A program made the translations under genes and the position numbers. Shown here in pieces: positions 1 to 13,326 of a stretch of DNA of 64,000 bases; positions within the stretch are counted from its first letter, which is position 1; each line of letters begins with the position of its first letter. The DNA comes from Nemertoderma westbladi (Eukaryota > Xenacoelomorpha > Nemertodermatida > Nemertodermatidae). The notes beneath the pieces were generated by a model. The model had not been told where the DNA came from, searched no databases, and worked only from the letters and a program-made list of their open reading frames with translations. Location of the stretch: assembly GCA_032718475.1 (NCBI GenBank), contig JAUCBJ010007329.1, positions 1 to 64,000 of the forward strand, given 5' to 3'.

Positions 1-3000
1 CAGGTACGGCCCGCCCCCCCCCTACTCCACTCTGCTCGCTTCCTCTCCAGTCCGATTTTCGCGTTTTTAGAATATTCGGTGACGGTTCTATTTAAACACT
101 ATTCTGCGAACACTGTAGATATTTCTTTACTATATTTTAATATTTTACATTTATTTATCAAATAAATTAAATTCACTTTGCTAAATTAAGACGTACACAA
201 CCAATTGCTATTTTCAGTTAATTAACAGCTTTAATTTCTTTGCATTGCAGTTATTATTTTTTGCTGATTATCACATCAGAAATGTCTGAAATGCAGGTTA
301 AAGTAACCAATATTAACTAACGCACGTAGGCCTCGCCTCATTGAGATATGACAATAGCTACAGCTCACTATAGATGGCCCTATAAAAGCATGGGAATCGT
401 TCGCATCTTATTGGATAAATAAGTTGGAATCTGGGGGGGCGGGGGGGGGGGGGGTAGAGAATTGAATTATTATTAGTAAAAAATTTAAATTATTGCCTAA
501 CATAATTTTTAGGTAATGTAATGTTAAAGTTTTATAATAAACAGACGTTTTTTAAGATATTCTGATAGTTCTGGAATTTTAATTTACGCTTTCTTACTGC
601 ACTGGTACTGTGTATCGTCGGTAACAAACCATACTCAACATCATTCTGTATTTAGCCTCTGTAAACTATAAAATAATCGTTGCATACACGTAAACGAATA
701 ACTAAACTATGGGGTACAAACAAATACAACCCGCGGGTGCTACAGCAATGGGCTTATGTAAGTTTGCACTATTATACGCTCTTTACATGATTCTAAATAT
801 TACGGTCTGTTATGGAGGAGTCACCTGTTATAACCTGTTAATAATTTTTTCGAAACATTTTTCCGTATCCTGGGCTTGAGCTGCGTCGATTGATATAACT
901 TTCATTGACGGACGAGCTATTACTTCGGAGGAGCTCACCTTATACATGATTACCATGATGGTTTAGCTCACAGTTAAAGCAATAAATGACTTCCAGAGTT
1001 AAATATTAATTCTAATAATTGATCTAACAATTGGAGTAACACATTATAAATGGGGCCATCGCACAGCACGAGTCGCGGTTAACCAGAGTAAGAGTGCACT
1101 AATAGTATTCTATAGAAAATTTCCCGCAATAAAGATACCGTAGTCGGAATTTCTTCATCAGTCTCAAAGTTTGGATAAATTTCCTGTTTTAAAGAATGAA
1201 ATGGACAGCAAAGTTGAGTCTGAATGGTCATATGCATGGCGCCTCCATCAATACTATATAAATTTAAATATAACTTCAGAATTAATATACTTCGCGATAC
1301 GCATTGGCCTTCACACAAACACTTAATATCGATAACCTTATATATACGCTGGCTTGGCTTAGTGATTTTCAATGGATATTCTAATATTGTGACTAAGCAA
1401 TATCAGCGTTAACAAATCGCAGTAAACCAAGTTTGGACAGCTGTTATTACTAGTAAATCTAATAAATAATATCAAGAATCAAGTTCAACAAATTTGAATT
1501 TTGAGCAAACATCGCAAATTTGGCGGTTGATTTTGTTGAAGTCTTTTAAGTAATAACTATTTACATACTTATGCGTGTAAAGTAGCACTTTACAGTGTGA
1601 TGATCCGAGTGGCTTTGTTAGATGAACGAACGTTAGTGAGTGAGTGAAAATAAAGCCACGAGGATCAGAACACTGTAAAGTACTTCGCAACAAGTATGTA
1701 TGTAGTTTTATTCCAAAATGTTAACTTTACGAAATGATTGTATATATTATTATAATTTATAGAAACTGCACAAATTAAATTAGTTGATGTATAAATAAAT
1801 GTAAAAATGACATAAATTATGTTATAAATAATTTAGCTTAATATTTATGGTGGCGTTTGGAGCCATGTTATAATAATATAGCTAGGCCCAACTGGTTATT
1901 AACAGCTATTCCCCGCCTACCGGTAGGTAATGCAGTATGCCTATCTGGCTGACATGCAAATTTCCACCTATTGTTTACGTGGTTACCAATGACGACGTTA
2001 AGTAATGTCCACTAAGGGGACATTACTTAACGGATAACACCAAATACAATACTAAATGTAGAGGCCAATACAATGCTGTAATGTCCTCTAAAGTTGTAAA
2101 GTGCTAAATAACAACTCGCTATTAATACTATTGGCGTTAATTAATGTTACAATATTGGAATAAAATATACTGTATTACACATTGATATGACATGTACAGG
2201 TTTTTTTACATCATTGGTATTTTATTATTTTATTAAAGTTGCGACTTTAAATATTTTAGCCGTGACTTTATAATCAAAGCTTTTTTTTAGATAGGACTAA
2301 ATTCTATAGAGTCGTCAACAATATTGGTAATGTTTATTTTCAATAAATTTCCCCCAATAATAATTATACGAAGAAGAGGTGCTAACATTAGTAGGCCTAT
2401 TCATATATTAAACGTCTTATGTCTTTGCAACTACTGTAGTTCATGGATTTCTTAAAAGCATTCAATATGGCACATAATCACAATCATTAATTAGTTTATT
2501 ATCATAATTATAAATTATTCTAAACCCTTAATCCTTGCAATAAAGTTTCCTTTTCCAGAAAATAGAGAGGTCATTCTGTATTTCAAATTTCGTGCAATCT
2601 CAAATTTCATTTTGTACATATACTGCTATAACGTAAATGTATTTTGCTACAAGCATTTTAAAAATTTGTCACCAATTTCTTTCCCATTATTGCACACTGC
2701 TGCTATTCTTGGTCTTTTCGAGGTCAAAACTTTAAACCTCTGTAAATACATACATAAAACCAATAAGCCATGTCCCGGAATGCAGTGTATGTAATTAAAT
2801 GACAGGCTATTGCCCGATAACTTTACAGAAGTAAAAGTGTGTGAGTCTGTTCTCCCAGATATTCCCAATGGCAATATCTCCTTTGTAGAAGTGAAGACTG
2901 CTGCAAATGTTCTAAGCATGTCACTAGAACATCATAATGTTGATGGGGGTGATTCTACCACCCATGCACTTCCCTCTATAACTGAACAGTGATTCGATCC

Positions 3001-3488
3001 ACGATTCACTCACGATAACCGGAAGTTTAAAGCCTAGGTACCGGGTTCGAGCCCCAATACTTGTTGATATTTTTCGTTATGTAGAGCATTATCATGACAT
3101 AATATATATTTATTTCGTCGTATTATATTAAAATTTTTAATAATAATAATAATAATAATGCATTCGCGCTCAGTCCTCAGTAGTAACAAAACATTTGATA
3201 CTTGGGTTGCTTGGCGCGGCAGTGGTGTGTGTGGTGTGGGTTGCCAGGGTTATGTTTTACAATAACGAAAAAAAAATGAAGAGAGCTGCTGAGCTGAAGA
3301 TTTAAGAAGACGGTTGAACCGAGCCCGAATTTCACGTCAGGCAAACGAGACTTACCGCTGCGCCGGTACTTCACTTTCCGTTCACTAGTACCCAAGGTAT
3401 TGTCCGTGGTAATTTCCTGCACATTTAAGGCCCGGGTTCTTACCTTGAATCAATCCTCGCGCCCACGCGCTCCGGCCCTTCGCGATTT
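1..3488. repeat. Array copy A (full-length unit)
   Basis: This is a full unit of 3488 bp. It includes the roughly 900-bp internal segment (about 1429-2331) that copy B lacks. Within that segment are an arm-loop repeat around 1545-1700 and the perfect hairpin at 1996-2032. Confidence 0.9.
1996..2032. repeat. Perfect 15-bp hairpin inside the array unit
   Basis: The arms CGTTAAGTAATGTCC and GGACATTACTTAACG flank a 7-base loop (ACTAAGG). The same hairpin recurs at 8069-8105, 11708-11744 and 18828-18864, unchanged even in the degraded copy E. It could be the tip of an old inverted-repeat element or a processed small-RNA source; neither is shown. Confidence 0.85.
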
Positions 3489-6072
3489 CAGGTACGGCCC
3501 GCCCCCCCCCTACTCCACTCTGCTCGCTTCCTCTCCAGTCCGATTTTCGCGTTTTTAGAATATTCGGTGACGGTTCTATTTAAACACTATTCTGCGAACA
3601 CTGTAGATATTTCTTTACTATATTTTAATATTTTACATTTATTTATCAAATAAATTAAATTCACTTTGCTAAATTAAGACGTACACAACCAATTGCTATT
3701 TTCAGTTAATTAACAGCTTTAATTTCTTTGCATTGCAGTTATTATTTTTTGCTGATTATCACATCAGAAATGTCTGAAATGCAGGTTAAAGTAACCAATA
3801 TTAACTAACGCACGTAGGCCTCGCCTCATTGAGATATGACAATAGCTACAGCTCACTATAGATGGCCCTATAAAAGCATGGGAATCGTTCGCATCTTATT
3901 GGATAAATAAGTTGGAATCTGGGGGGGCGGGGGGGGGGGGGTAGAGAATTGAATTATTATTAGTAAAAAATTTAAATTATTGCCTAACATAATTTTTAGG
4001 TAATGTAATGTTAAAGTTTTATAATAAACAGACGTTTTTTAAGATATTCTGATAGTTCTGGAATTTTAATTTACGCTTTCTTACTGCACTGGTACTGTGT
4101 ATCGTCGGTAACAAACCATACTCAACATCATTCTGTATTTAGCCTCTGTAAACTATAAAATAATCGTTGCATACACGTAAACGAATAACTAAACTATGGG
4201 GTACAAACAAATACAACCCGCGGGTGCTACAGCAATGGGCTTATGTAAGTTTGCACTATTATACGCTCTTTACATGATTCTAAATATTACGGTCTGTTAT
4301 GGAGGAGTCACCTGTTATAACCTGTTAATAATTTTTTCGAAACATTTTTCCGTATCCTGGGCTTGAGCTGCGTCGATTGATATAACTTTCATTGACGGAC
4401 GAGCTATTACTTCGGAGGAGCTCACCTTATACATGATTACCATGATGGTTTAGCTCACAGTTAAAGCAATAAATGACTTCCAGAGTTAAATATTAATTCT
4501 AATAATTGATCTAACAATTGGAGTAACACATTATAAATGGGGCCATCGCACAGCACGAGTCGCGGTTAACCAGAGTAAGAGTGCACTAATAGTATTCTAT
4601 AGAAAATTTCCCGCAATAAAGATACCGTAGTCGGAATTTCTTCATCAGTCTCAAAGTTTGGATAAATTTCCTGTTTTAAAGAATGAAATGGACAGCAAAG
4701 TTGAGTCTGAATGGTCATATGCATGGCGCCTCCATCAATACTATATAAATTTAAATATAACTTCAGAATTAATATACTTCGCGATACGCATTGGCCTACA
4801 CACAAACACTTAATATCGATAACCTTATATATACGCTGGCTTGGCTTAGTGATTTTCAATGGATATTCTAATATTGTGACTAAGCAATATCAGCGTTAAC
4901 AAATCGCAGTAAACCGTTTATTTTCAATAAATTTCCCCCAATAATAATTATACGAAGAAGAGGTGCTAACATTAGTAGGCCTATTCATATATTAAACGTC
5001 TTATGTCTTTGCAACTACTGTAGTTCATGGATTTCTTAAAAGCATTCAATATGGCACATAATCACAATCATTAATTAGTTTATTATCATAATTATAAATT
5101 ATTCTAAACCCTTAATCCTTGCAATAAAGTTTCCTTTTCCAGAAAATAGAGAGGTCATTCTGTATTTCAAATTTCGTGCAATCTCAAATTTCATTTTGTA
5201 CATATACTGCTATAACGTAAATGTATTTTGCTACAAGCATTTTAAAAATTTGTCACCAATTTCTTTCCCATTATTGCACACTGCTGCTATTCTTGGTCTT
5301 TTCGAGGTCAAAACTTTAAACCTCTGTAAATACATACATAAAACCAATAAGCCATGTCCCGGAATGCAGTGTATGTAATTAAATGACAGGCTATTGCCCG
5401 ATAACTTTACAGAAGTAAAAGTGTGTGAGTCTGTTCTCCCAGATATTCCCAATGGCAATATCTCCTTTGTAGAAGTGAAGACTGCTGCAAATGTTCTAAG
5501 CATGTCACTAGAACATCATAATGTTGATGGGGGTGATTCTACCACCCATGCACTTCCCTCTATAACTGAACAGTGATTCGATCCACGATTCACTCACGAT
5601 AACCGGAAGTTTAAAGCCTAGGTACCGGGTTCGAGCCCCAATACTTGTTGATATTTTTCGTTATGTAGAGCATTATCATGACATAATATATATTTATTTC
5701 GTCGTATTATATTAAAATTTTTAATAATAATAATAATAATAATGCATTCGCGCTCAGTCCTCAGTAGTAACAAAACATTTGATACTTGGGTTGCTTGGCG
5801 CGGCAGTGGTGTGTGTGGTGTGGGTTGCCAGGGTTATGTTTTACAATAACGAAAAAAAAATGAAGAGAGCTGCTGAGCTGAAGATTTAAGAAGACGGTTG
5901 AACCGAGCCCGAATTTCACGTCAGGCAAACGAGACTTACCGCTGCGCCGGTACTTCACTTTCCGTTCACTAGTACCCAAGGTATTGTCCGTGGTAATTTC
6001 CTGCACATTTAAGGCCCGGGTTCTTACCTTGAATCAATCCTCGCGCCCACGCGCTCCGGCCCTTCGCGATTT
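3489..6072. repeat. Array copy B (internally deleted unit)
   Basis: The unit is 2584 bp, about 904 bp shorter than copy A. The sequence jumps from AGTAAACC (about 4915) directly to GTTTATTTTC, skipping the equivalent of about 1429-2331. It also has the variant CCTACACACA where copies A and D have CCTTCACACA. Confidence 0.9.
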
Positions 6073-9000
6073 CAGGTACGGCCCGCCCCCCCCCCTACTC
6101 CACTCTGCTCGCTTCCTCTCCAGTCCGATTTTCGCGTTTTTAGAATATTCGGTGACGGTTCTATTTAAACACTATTCTGCGAACACTGTAGATATTTCTT
6201 TACTATATTTTAATATTTTACATTTATTTATCAAATAAATTAAATTCACTTTGCTAAATTAAGACGTACACAACCAATTGCTATTTTCAGTTAATTAACA
6301 GCTTTAATTTCTTTGCATTGCAGTTATTATTTTTTGCTGATTATCACATCAGAAATGTCTGAAATGCAGGTTAAAGTAACCAATATTAACTAACGCACGT
6401 AGGCCTCGCCTCATTGAGATATGACAATAGCTACAGCTCACTATAGATGGCCCTATAAAAGCATGGGAATCGTTCGCATCTTATTGGATAAATAAGTTGG
6501 AATCTGGGGGGGCGGGGGGGGGGGGGGTAGAGAATTGAATTATTATTAGTAAAAAATTTAAATTATTGCCTAACATAATTTTTAGGTAATGTAATGTTAA
6601 AGTTTTATAATAAACAGACGTTTTTTAAGATATTCTGATAGTTCTGGAATTTTAATTTACGCTTTCTTACTGCACTGGTACTGTGTATCGTCGGTAACAA
6701 ACCATACTCAACATCATTCTGTATTTAGCCTCTGTAAACTATAAAATAATCGTTGCATACACGTAAACGAATAACTAAACTATGGGGTACAAACAAATAC
6801 AACCCGCGGGTGCTACAGCAATGGGCTTATGTAAGTTTGCACTATTATACGCTCTTTACATGATTCTAAATATTACGGTCTGTTATGGAGGAGTCACCTG
6901 TTATAACCTGTTAATAATTTTTTCGAAACATTTTTCCGTATCCTGGGCTTGAGCTGCGTCGATTGATATAACTTTCATTGACGGACGAGCTATTACTTCG
7001 GAGGAGCTCACCTTATACATGATTACCATGATGGTTTAGCTCACAGTTAAAGCAATAAATGACTTCCAGAGTTAAATATTAATTCTAATAATTGATCTAA
7101 CAATTGGAGTAACACATTATAAATGGGGCCATCGCACAGCACGAGTCGCGGTTAACCAGAGTAAGAGTGCACTAATAGTATTCTATAGAAAATTTCCCGC
7201 AATAAAGATACCGTAGTCGGAATTTCTTCATCAGTCTCAAAGTTTGGATAAATTTCCTGTTTTAAAGAATGAAATGGACAGCAAAGTTGAGTCTGAATGG
7301 TCATATGCATGGCGCCTCCATCAATACTATATAAATTTAAATATAACTTCAGAATTAATATACTTCGCGATACGCATTGGCCTTCACACAAACACTTAAT
7401 ATCGATAACCTTATATATACGCTGGCTTGGCTTAGTGATTTTCAATGGATATTCTAATATTGTGACTAAGCAATATCAGCGTTAACAAATCGCAGTAAAC
7501 CAAGTTTGGACAGCTGTTATTACTAGTAAATCTAATAAATAATATCAAGAATCAAGTTCAACAAATTTGAATTTTGAGCAAACATCGCAAATTTGGCGGT
7601 TGATTTTGTTGAAGTCTTTTAAGTAATAACTATTTACATACTTATGCGTGTAAAGTAGCACTTTACAGTGTGATGATCCGAGTGGCTTTGTTAGATGAAC
7701 GAACGTTAGTGAGTGAGTGAAAATAAAGCCACGAGGATCAGAACACTGTAAAGTACTTCGCAACAAGTATGTATGTAGTTTTATTCCAAAATGTTAACTT
7801 TACGAAATGATTGTATATATTATTATAATTTATAGAAACTGCACAAATTAAATTAGTTGATGTATAAATAAATGTAAAAATGACATAAATTATGTTATAA
7901 ATAATTTAGCTTAATATTTATGGTGGCGTTTGGAGCCATGTTATAATAATATAGCTAGGCCCAACTGGTTATTAACAGCTATTCCCCGCCTACCGGTAGG
8001 TAATGCAGTATGCCTATCTGGCTGACATGCAAATTTCCACCTATTGTTTACGTGGTTACCAATGACGACGTTAAGTAATGTCCACTAAGGGGACATTACT
8101 TAACGGATAACACCAAATACAATACTAAATGTAGAGGCCAATACAATGCTGTAATGTCCTCTAAAGTTGTAAAGTGCTAAATAACAACTCGCTATTAATA
8201 CTATTGGCGTTAATTAATGTTACAATATTGGAATAAAATATACTGTATTACACATTGATATGACATGTACAGGTTTTTTTACATCATTGGTATTTTATTA
8301 TTTTATTAAACATTATTTTAAAGAATGAAATGGACAGCAAAGTTGAGTCTGAATGGTCATATGCATGGCGCCTCCATCAATACTATATAAATTTAAATAT
8401 AACTTCAGAATTAATATACTTCGCGATACGCATTGGCCTACACACAAACACTTAATATCGATAACCTTATATATACGCTGGCTTGGCTTAGTGATTTTCA
8501 ATGGATATTCTAATATTGTGACTAAGCAATATCAGCGTTAACAAATCGCAGTAAACCGTTTATTTTCAATAAATTTCCCCCAATAATAATTATACGAAGA
8601 AGAGGTGCTAACATTAGTAGGCCTATTCATATATTAAACGTCTTATGTCTTTGCAACTACTGTAGTTCATGGATTTCTTAAAAGCATTCAATATGGCACA
8701 TAATCACAATCATTAATTAGTTTATTATCATAATTATAAATTATTCTAAACCCTTAATCCTTGCAATAAAGTTTCCTTTTCCAGAAAATAGAGAGGTCAT
8801 TCTGTATTTCAAATTTCGTGCAATCTCAAATTTCATTTTGTACATATACTGCTATAACGTAAATGTATTTTGCTACAAGCATTTTAAAAATTTGTCACCA
8901 ATTTCTTTCCCATTATTGCACACTGCTGCTATTCTTGGTCTTTTCGAGGTCAAAACTTTAAACCTCTGTAAATACATACATAAAACCAATAAGCCATGTC

Positions 9001-9714
9001 CCGGAATGCAGTGTATGTAATTAAATGACAGGCTATTGCCCGATAACTTTACAGAAGTAAAAGTGTGTGAGTCTGTTCTCCCAGATATTCCCAATGGCAA
9101 TATCTCCTTTGTAGAAGTGAAGACTGCTGCAAATGTTCTAAGCATGTCACTAGAACATCATAATGTTGATGGGGGTGATTCTACCACCCATGCACTTCCC
9201 TCTATAACTGAACAGTGATTCGATCCACGATTCACTCACGATAACCGGAAGTTTAAAGCCTAGGTACCGGGTTCGAGCCCCAATACTTGTTGATATTTTT
9301 CGTTATGTAGAGCATTATCATGACATAATATATATTTATTTCGTCGTATTATATTAAAATTTTTAATAATAATAATAATAATAATGCATTCGCGCTCAGT
9401 CCTCAGTAGTAACAAAACATTTGATACTTGGGTTGCTTGGCGCGGCAGTGGTGTGTGTGGTGTGGGTTGCCAGGGTTATGTTTTACAATAACGAAAAAAA
9501 AATGAAGAGAGCTGCTGAGCTGAAGATTTAAGAAGACGGTTGAACCGAGCCCGAATTTCACGTCAGGCAAACGAGACTTACCGCTGCGCCGGTACTTCAC
9601 TTTCCGTTCACTAGTACCCAAGGTATTGTCCGTGGTAATTTCCTGCACATTTAAGGCCCGGGTTCTTACCTTGAATCAATCCTCGCGCCCACGCGCTCCG
9701 GCCCTTCGCGATTT
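6073..9714. repeat. Array copy C (chimeric unit)
   Basis: Up to about 8310 it follows copy A, including the long internal segment. At 8311-8316 it switches, after a few filler bases, back to an earlier part of the unit (TTTTAAAGAATG). From there it follows copy B, with the B-specific CCTACACACA variant and the B-specific deletion. About 230 bp of the unit is therefore present twice, as expected from unequal recombination or end joining between A-type and B-type units. Confidence 0.85.
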
Positions 9715-12700
9715 CAGGTACGGCCCGCCCCCCCCCTACTCCACTCTGCTCGCTTCCTCTCCAGTCCGATTTTCGCGTTTTTAGAATATTCGGTGACGGT
9801 TCTATTTAAACACTATTCTGCGAACACTGTAGATATTTCTTTACTATATTTTAATATTTTACATTTATTTATCAAATAAATTAAATTCACTTTGCTAAAT
9901 TAAGACGTACACAACCAATTGCTATTTTCAGTTAATTAACAGCTTTAATTTCTTTGCATTGCAGTTATTATTTTTTGCTGATTATCACATCAGAAATGTC
10001 TGAAATGCAGGTTAAAGTAACCAATATTAACTAACGCACGTAGGCCTCGCCTCATTGAGATATGACAATAGCTACAGCTCACTATAGATGGCCCTATAAA
10101 AGCATGGGAATCGTTCGCATCTTATTGGATAAATAAGTTGGAATCTGGGGGGGCGGGGGGGGGGGGTAGAGAATTGAATTATTATTAGTAAAAAATTTAA
10201 ATTATTGCCTAACATAATTTTTAGGTAATGTAATGTTAAAGTTTTATAATAAACAGACGTTTTTTAAGATATTCTGATAGTTCTGGAATTTTAATTTACG
10301 CTTTCTTACTGCACTGGTACTGTGTATCGTCGGTAACAAACCATACTCAACATCATTCTGTATTTAGCCTCTGTAAACTATAAAATAATCGTTGCATACA
10401 CGTAAACGAATAACTAAACTATGGGGTACAAACAAATACAACCCGCGGGTGCTACAGCAATGGGCTTATGTAAGTTTGCACTATTATACGCTCTTTACAT
10501 GATTCTAAATATTACGGTCTGTTATGGAGGAGTCACCTGTTATAACCTGTTAATAATTTTTTCGAAACATTTTTCCGTATCCTGGGCTTGAGCTGCGTCG
10601 ATTGATATAACTTTCATTGACGGACGAGCTATTACTTCGGAGGAGCTCACCTTATACATGATTACCATGATGGTTTAGCTCACAGTTAAAGCAATAAATG
10701 ACTTCCAGAGTTAAATATTAATTCTAATAATTGATCTAACAATTGGAGTAACACATTATAAATGGGGCCATCGCACAGCACGAGTCGCGGTTAACCAGAG
10801 TAAGAGTGCACTAATAGTATTCTATAGAAAATTTCCCGCAATAAAGATACCGTAGTCGGAATTTCTTCATCAGTCTCAAAGTTTGGATAAATTTCCTGTT
10901 TTAAAGAATGAAATGGACAGCAAAGTTGAGTCTGAATGGTCATATGCATGGCGCCTCCATCAATACTATATAAATTTAAATATAACTTCAGAATTAATAT
11001 ACTTCGCGATACGCATTGGCCTTCACACAAACACTTAATATCGATAACCTTATATATACGCTGGCTTGGCTTAGTGATTTTCAATGGATATTCTAATATT
11101 GTGACTAAGCAATATCAGCGTTAACAAATCGCAGTAAACCAAGTTTGGACAGCTGTTATTACTAGTAAATCTAATAAATAATATCAAGAATCAAGTTCAA
11201 CAAATTTGAATTTTGAGCAAACATCGCAAATTTGGCGGTTGATTTTGTTGAAGTCTTTTAAGTAATAACTATTTACATACTTATGCGTGTAAAGTAGCAC
11301 TTTACAGTGTGATGATCCGAGTGGCTTTGTTAGATGAACGAACGTTAGTGAGTGAGTGAAAATAAAGCCACGAGGATCAGAACACTGTAAAGTACTTCGC
11401 AACAAGTATGTATGTAGTTTTATTCCAAAATGTTAACTTTACGAAATGATTGTATATATTATTATAATTTATAGAAACTGCACAAATTAAATTAGTTGAT
11501 GTATAAATAAATGTAAAAATGACATAAATTATGTTATAAATAATTTAGCTTAATATTTATGCTGGCGTTTGGAGCCATGTTATAATAATATAGCTAGGCC
11601 CAACTGGTTATTAACAGCTATTCCCCGCCTACCGGTAGGTAATGCAGTATGCCTATCTGGCTGACATGCAAATTTCCACCTATTGTTTACGTGGTTACCA
11701 ATGACGACGTTAAGTAATGTCCACTAAGGGGACATTACTTAACGGATAACACCAAATACAATACTAAATGTAGAGGCCAATACAATGCTGTAATGTCCTC
11801 TAAAGTTGTAAAGTGCTAAATAACAACTCGCTATTAATACTATTGGCGTTAATTAATGTTACAATATTGGAATAAAATATACTGTATTACACATTGATAT
11901 GACATGTACAGGTTTTTTTACATCATTGGTATTTTATTATTTTATTAAAGTTGCGACTTTAAATATTTTAGCCGTGACTTTATAATCAAAGCTTTTTTTT
12001 TAGATAGGACTAAATTCTATAGAGTCGTCAACAATATTGGTAATGTTTATTTTCAATAAATTTCCCCCAATAATAATTATACGAAGAAGAGGTGCTAACA
12101 TTAGTAGGCCTATTCATATATTAAACGTCTTATGTCTTTGCAACTACTGTAGTTCATGGATTTCTTAAAAGCATTCAATATGGCACATAATCACAATCAT
12201 TAATTAGTTTATTATCATAATTATAAATTATTCTAAACCCTTAATCCTTGCAATAAAGTTTCCTTTTCCAGAAAATAGAGAGGTCATTCTGTATTTCAAA
12301 TTTCGTGCAATCTCAAATTTCATTTTGTACATATACTGCTATAACGTAAATGTATTTTGCTACAAGCATTTTAAAAATTTGTCACCAATTTCTTTCCCAT
12401 TATTGCACACTACTGCTATTCTTGGTCTTTTCGAGGTCAAAACTTTAAACCTCTGTAAATGCATACATAAAACCAATAAGCCATGTCCCGGAATGCAGTG
12501 TATGTAATTCAATGACAGGCTATTGCCCGATAACTTTAAAGAAGTAAAAGTGTGTGAGTCTGTTCTCCCAGATATTCCCAATGGCAATATCTCCTTTGTA
12601 GAAGTGAAGACTGCTGCAAATGTTCTAAGCATGTCACTAGATCATCATAATGTTGATGGGGGTGATTCTACCACCCATGCACTTCCCTCTATAACTGAAC

Positions 12701-12999
12701 AGTGATTCGATCCACGATTCACTCACGATAACCGGAAGTTTAAAGCCTAGGTACCGGGTTCGAGCCCCAATACTTGTTGATATTTTTCGTTATGTAGAGC
12801 ATTATCATGACATAATATATATTTATTTCGCCGTATTATATTAAAATTTTTAATAATAATAATAATAATAATGCATTCGCGCTCAGTCCTCAGTAGTAAC
12901 AAAACATTTGATACTTGGGTTGCTTGGCGCGGCAGTGGTGTGTGTGGTGTGGGTTGCCAGGGTTATGTTTTACAATAACGAAAAAAAAATGAAGAGAGC
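9715..12999. repeat. Array copy D (truncated, more diverged)
   Basis: It is A-type in structure, with several substitutions in the second half (for example near 11562, 12411, 12461, 12509 and 12538). It breaks off at GAAGAGAGC and runs into unrelated sequence, so the last roughly 200-bp GC-rich end of the unit is missing. Confidence 0.85.
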
Positions 13000-13160
13000 G
13001 AAAATCGGAATCGTCGAAAATTACAGATAACAGACGCAAAAATATGAACCTGAAACTGTTGACTCTGTTTCATTGTTTTGGACGGAATATACTGTTAATT
13101 TATTTAACGCAGTCCATATAGTTGATAACTATGGTAATGTGTTTATATTTAGTATAATTC

Positions 13161-13322
13161 CTCAATTAACTATTTACATACTTGTGTGTAAAGTAGCACT
13201 TTACAGTGTGATGATCCGAGTGGCTTTGTTACACGAAAGAACCAACGTTAGTGAGTGAGTGAAAATAAAGCCACGAGGATCAGAACACTGTAAAGTACTT
13301 TGTAACAAGTATGTATGTATGT
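13161..13322. repeat. Dispersed inverted-repeat element, stand-alone copy
   Basis: A left arm (CTATTTACATACTTGTGTG, then AAAGTAGCACTTTACAGTG and GATGATCCGAGTGGCTTT) is mirrored by a right arm (AAAGCCACGAGGATCAGAAC, then ACTGTAAAGTACTTTG and AACAAGTATGTATGTA). The loop contains GAACCAACGTTAGTGAGTGAGTG. The same element lies in array copies A, C, D and E, diverged at 51385, and again at 63398. It has no coding capacity, so it looks like a foldback or MITE-like repeat. Confidence 0.75.
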
Positions 13323-13326
13323 ATGT

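Larger units (their letters stand above)
1..12999. repeat. Tandem array of 2.6-3.6 kb units (copies A-D)
   Basis: Four head-to-tail copies start at 1, 3489, 6073 and 9715, each with the same GC-rich start (CAGGTACGGCCCGC, then a C run). Copies A-C are almost identical; D shows scattered changes in its 3' half and ends abruptly inside the unit at about 12999. Each unit contains a G-run near 430, a 15-bp hairpin, a TAA microsatellite and a GC-rich last 300 bp. The open frames inside (60-97 codons, both strands) are short, overlap each other, resemble no family I know and are not supported as genes. The first unit may continue upstream of the window. The near identity points to recent segmental duplication or unequal crossing over; an assembly artefact is the alternative. 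Confidence 0.95.

Noticed and set aside
1079-1372. 97-codon frame repeated in array copies
   Set aside because: It is conserved only because the unit is duplicated; it overlaps another frame on the opposite strand, and has no recognisable domain or splice support.
1591-1683. TGATGA followed by a paired stem, considered as a C/D snoRNA or hammerhead ribozyme
   Set aside because: No D box at the correct end and no hammerhead core (CUGAUGA with GAAA) in either strand.
3036-3062. GGGTTCGAGCCCC in the array unit, resembling a tRNA/SINE B box
   Set aside because: No A box at the right distance and no cloverleaf stems could be found, so it is likely chance in a GC-rich patch.
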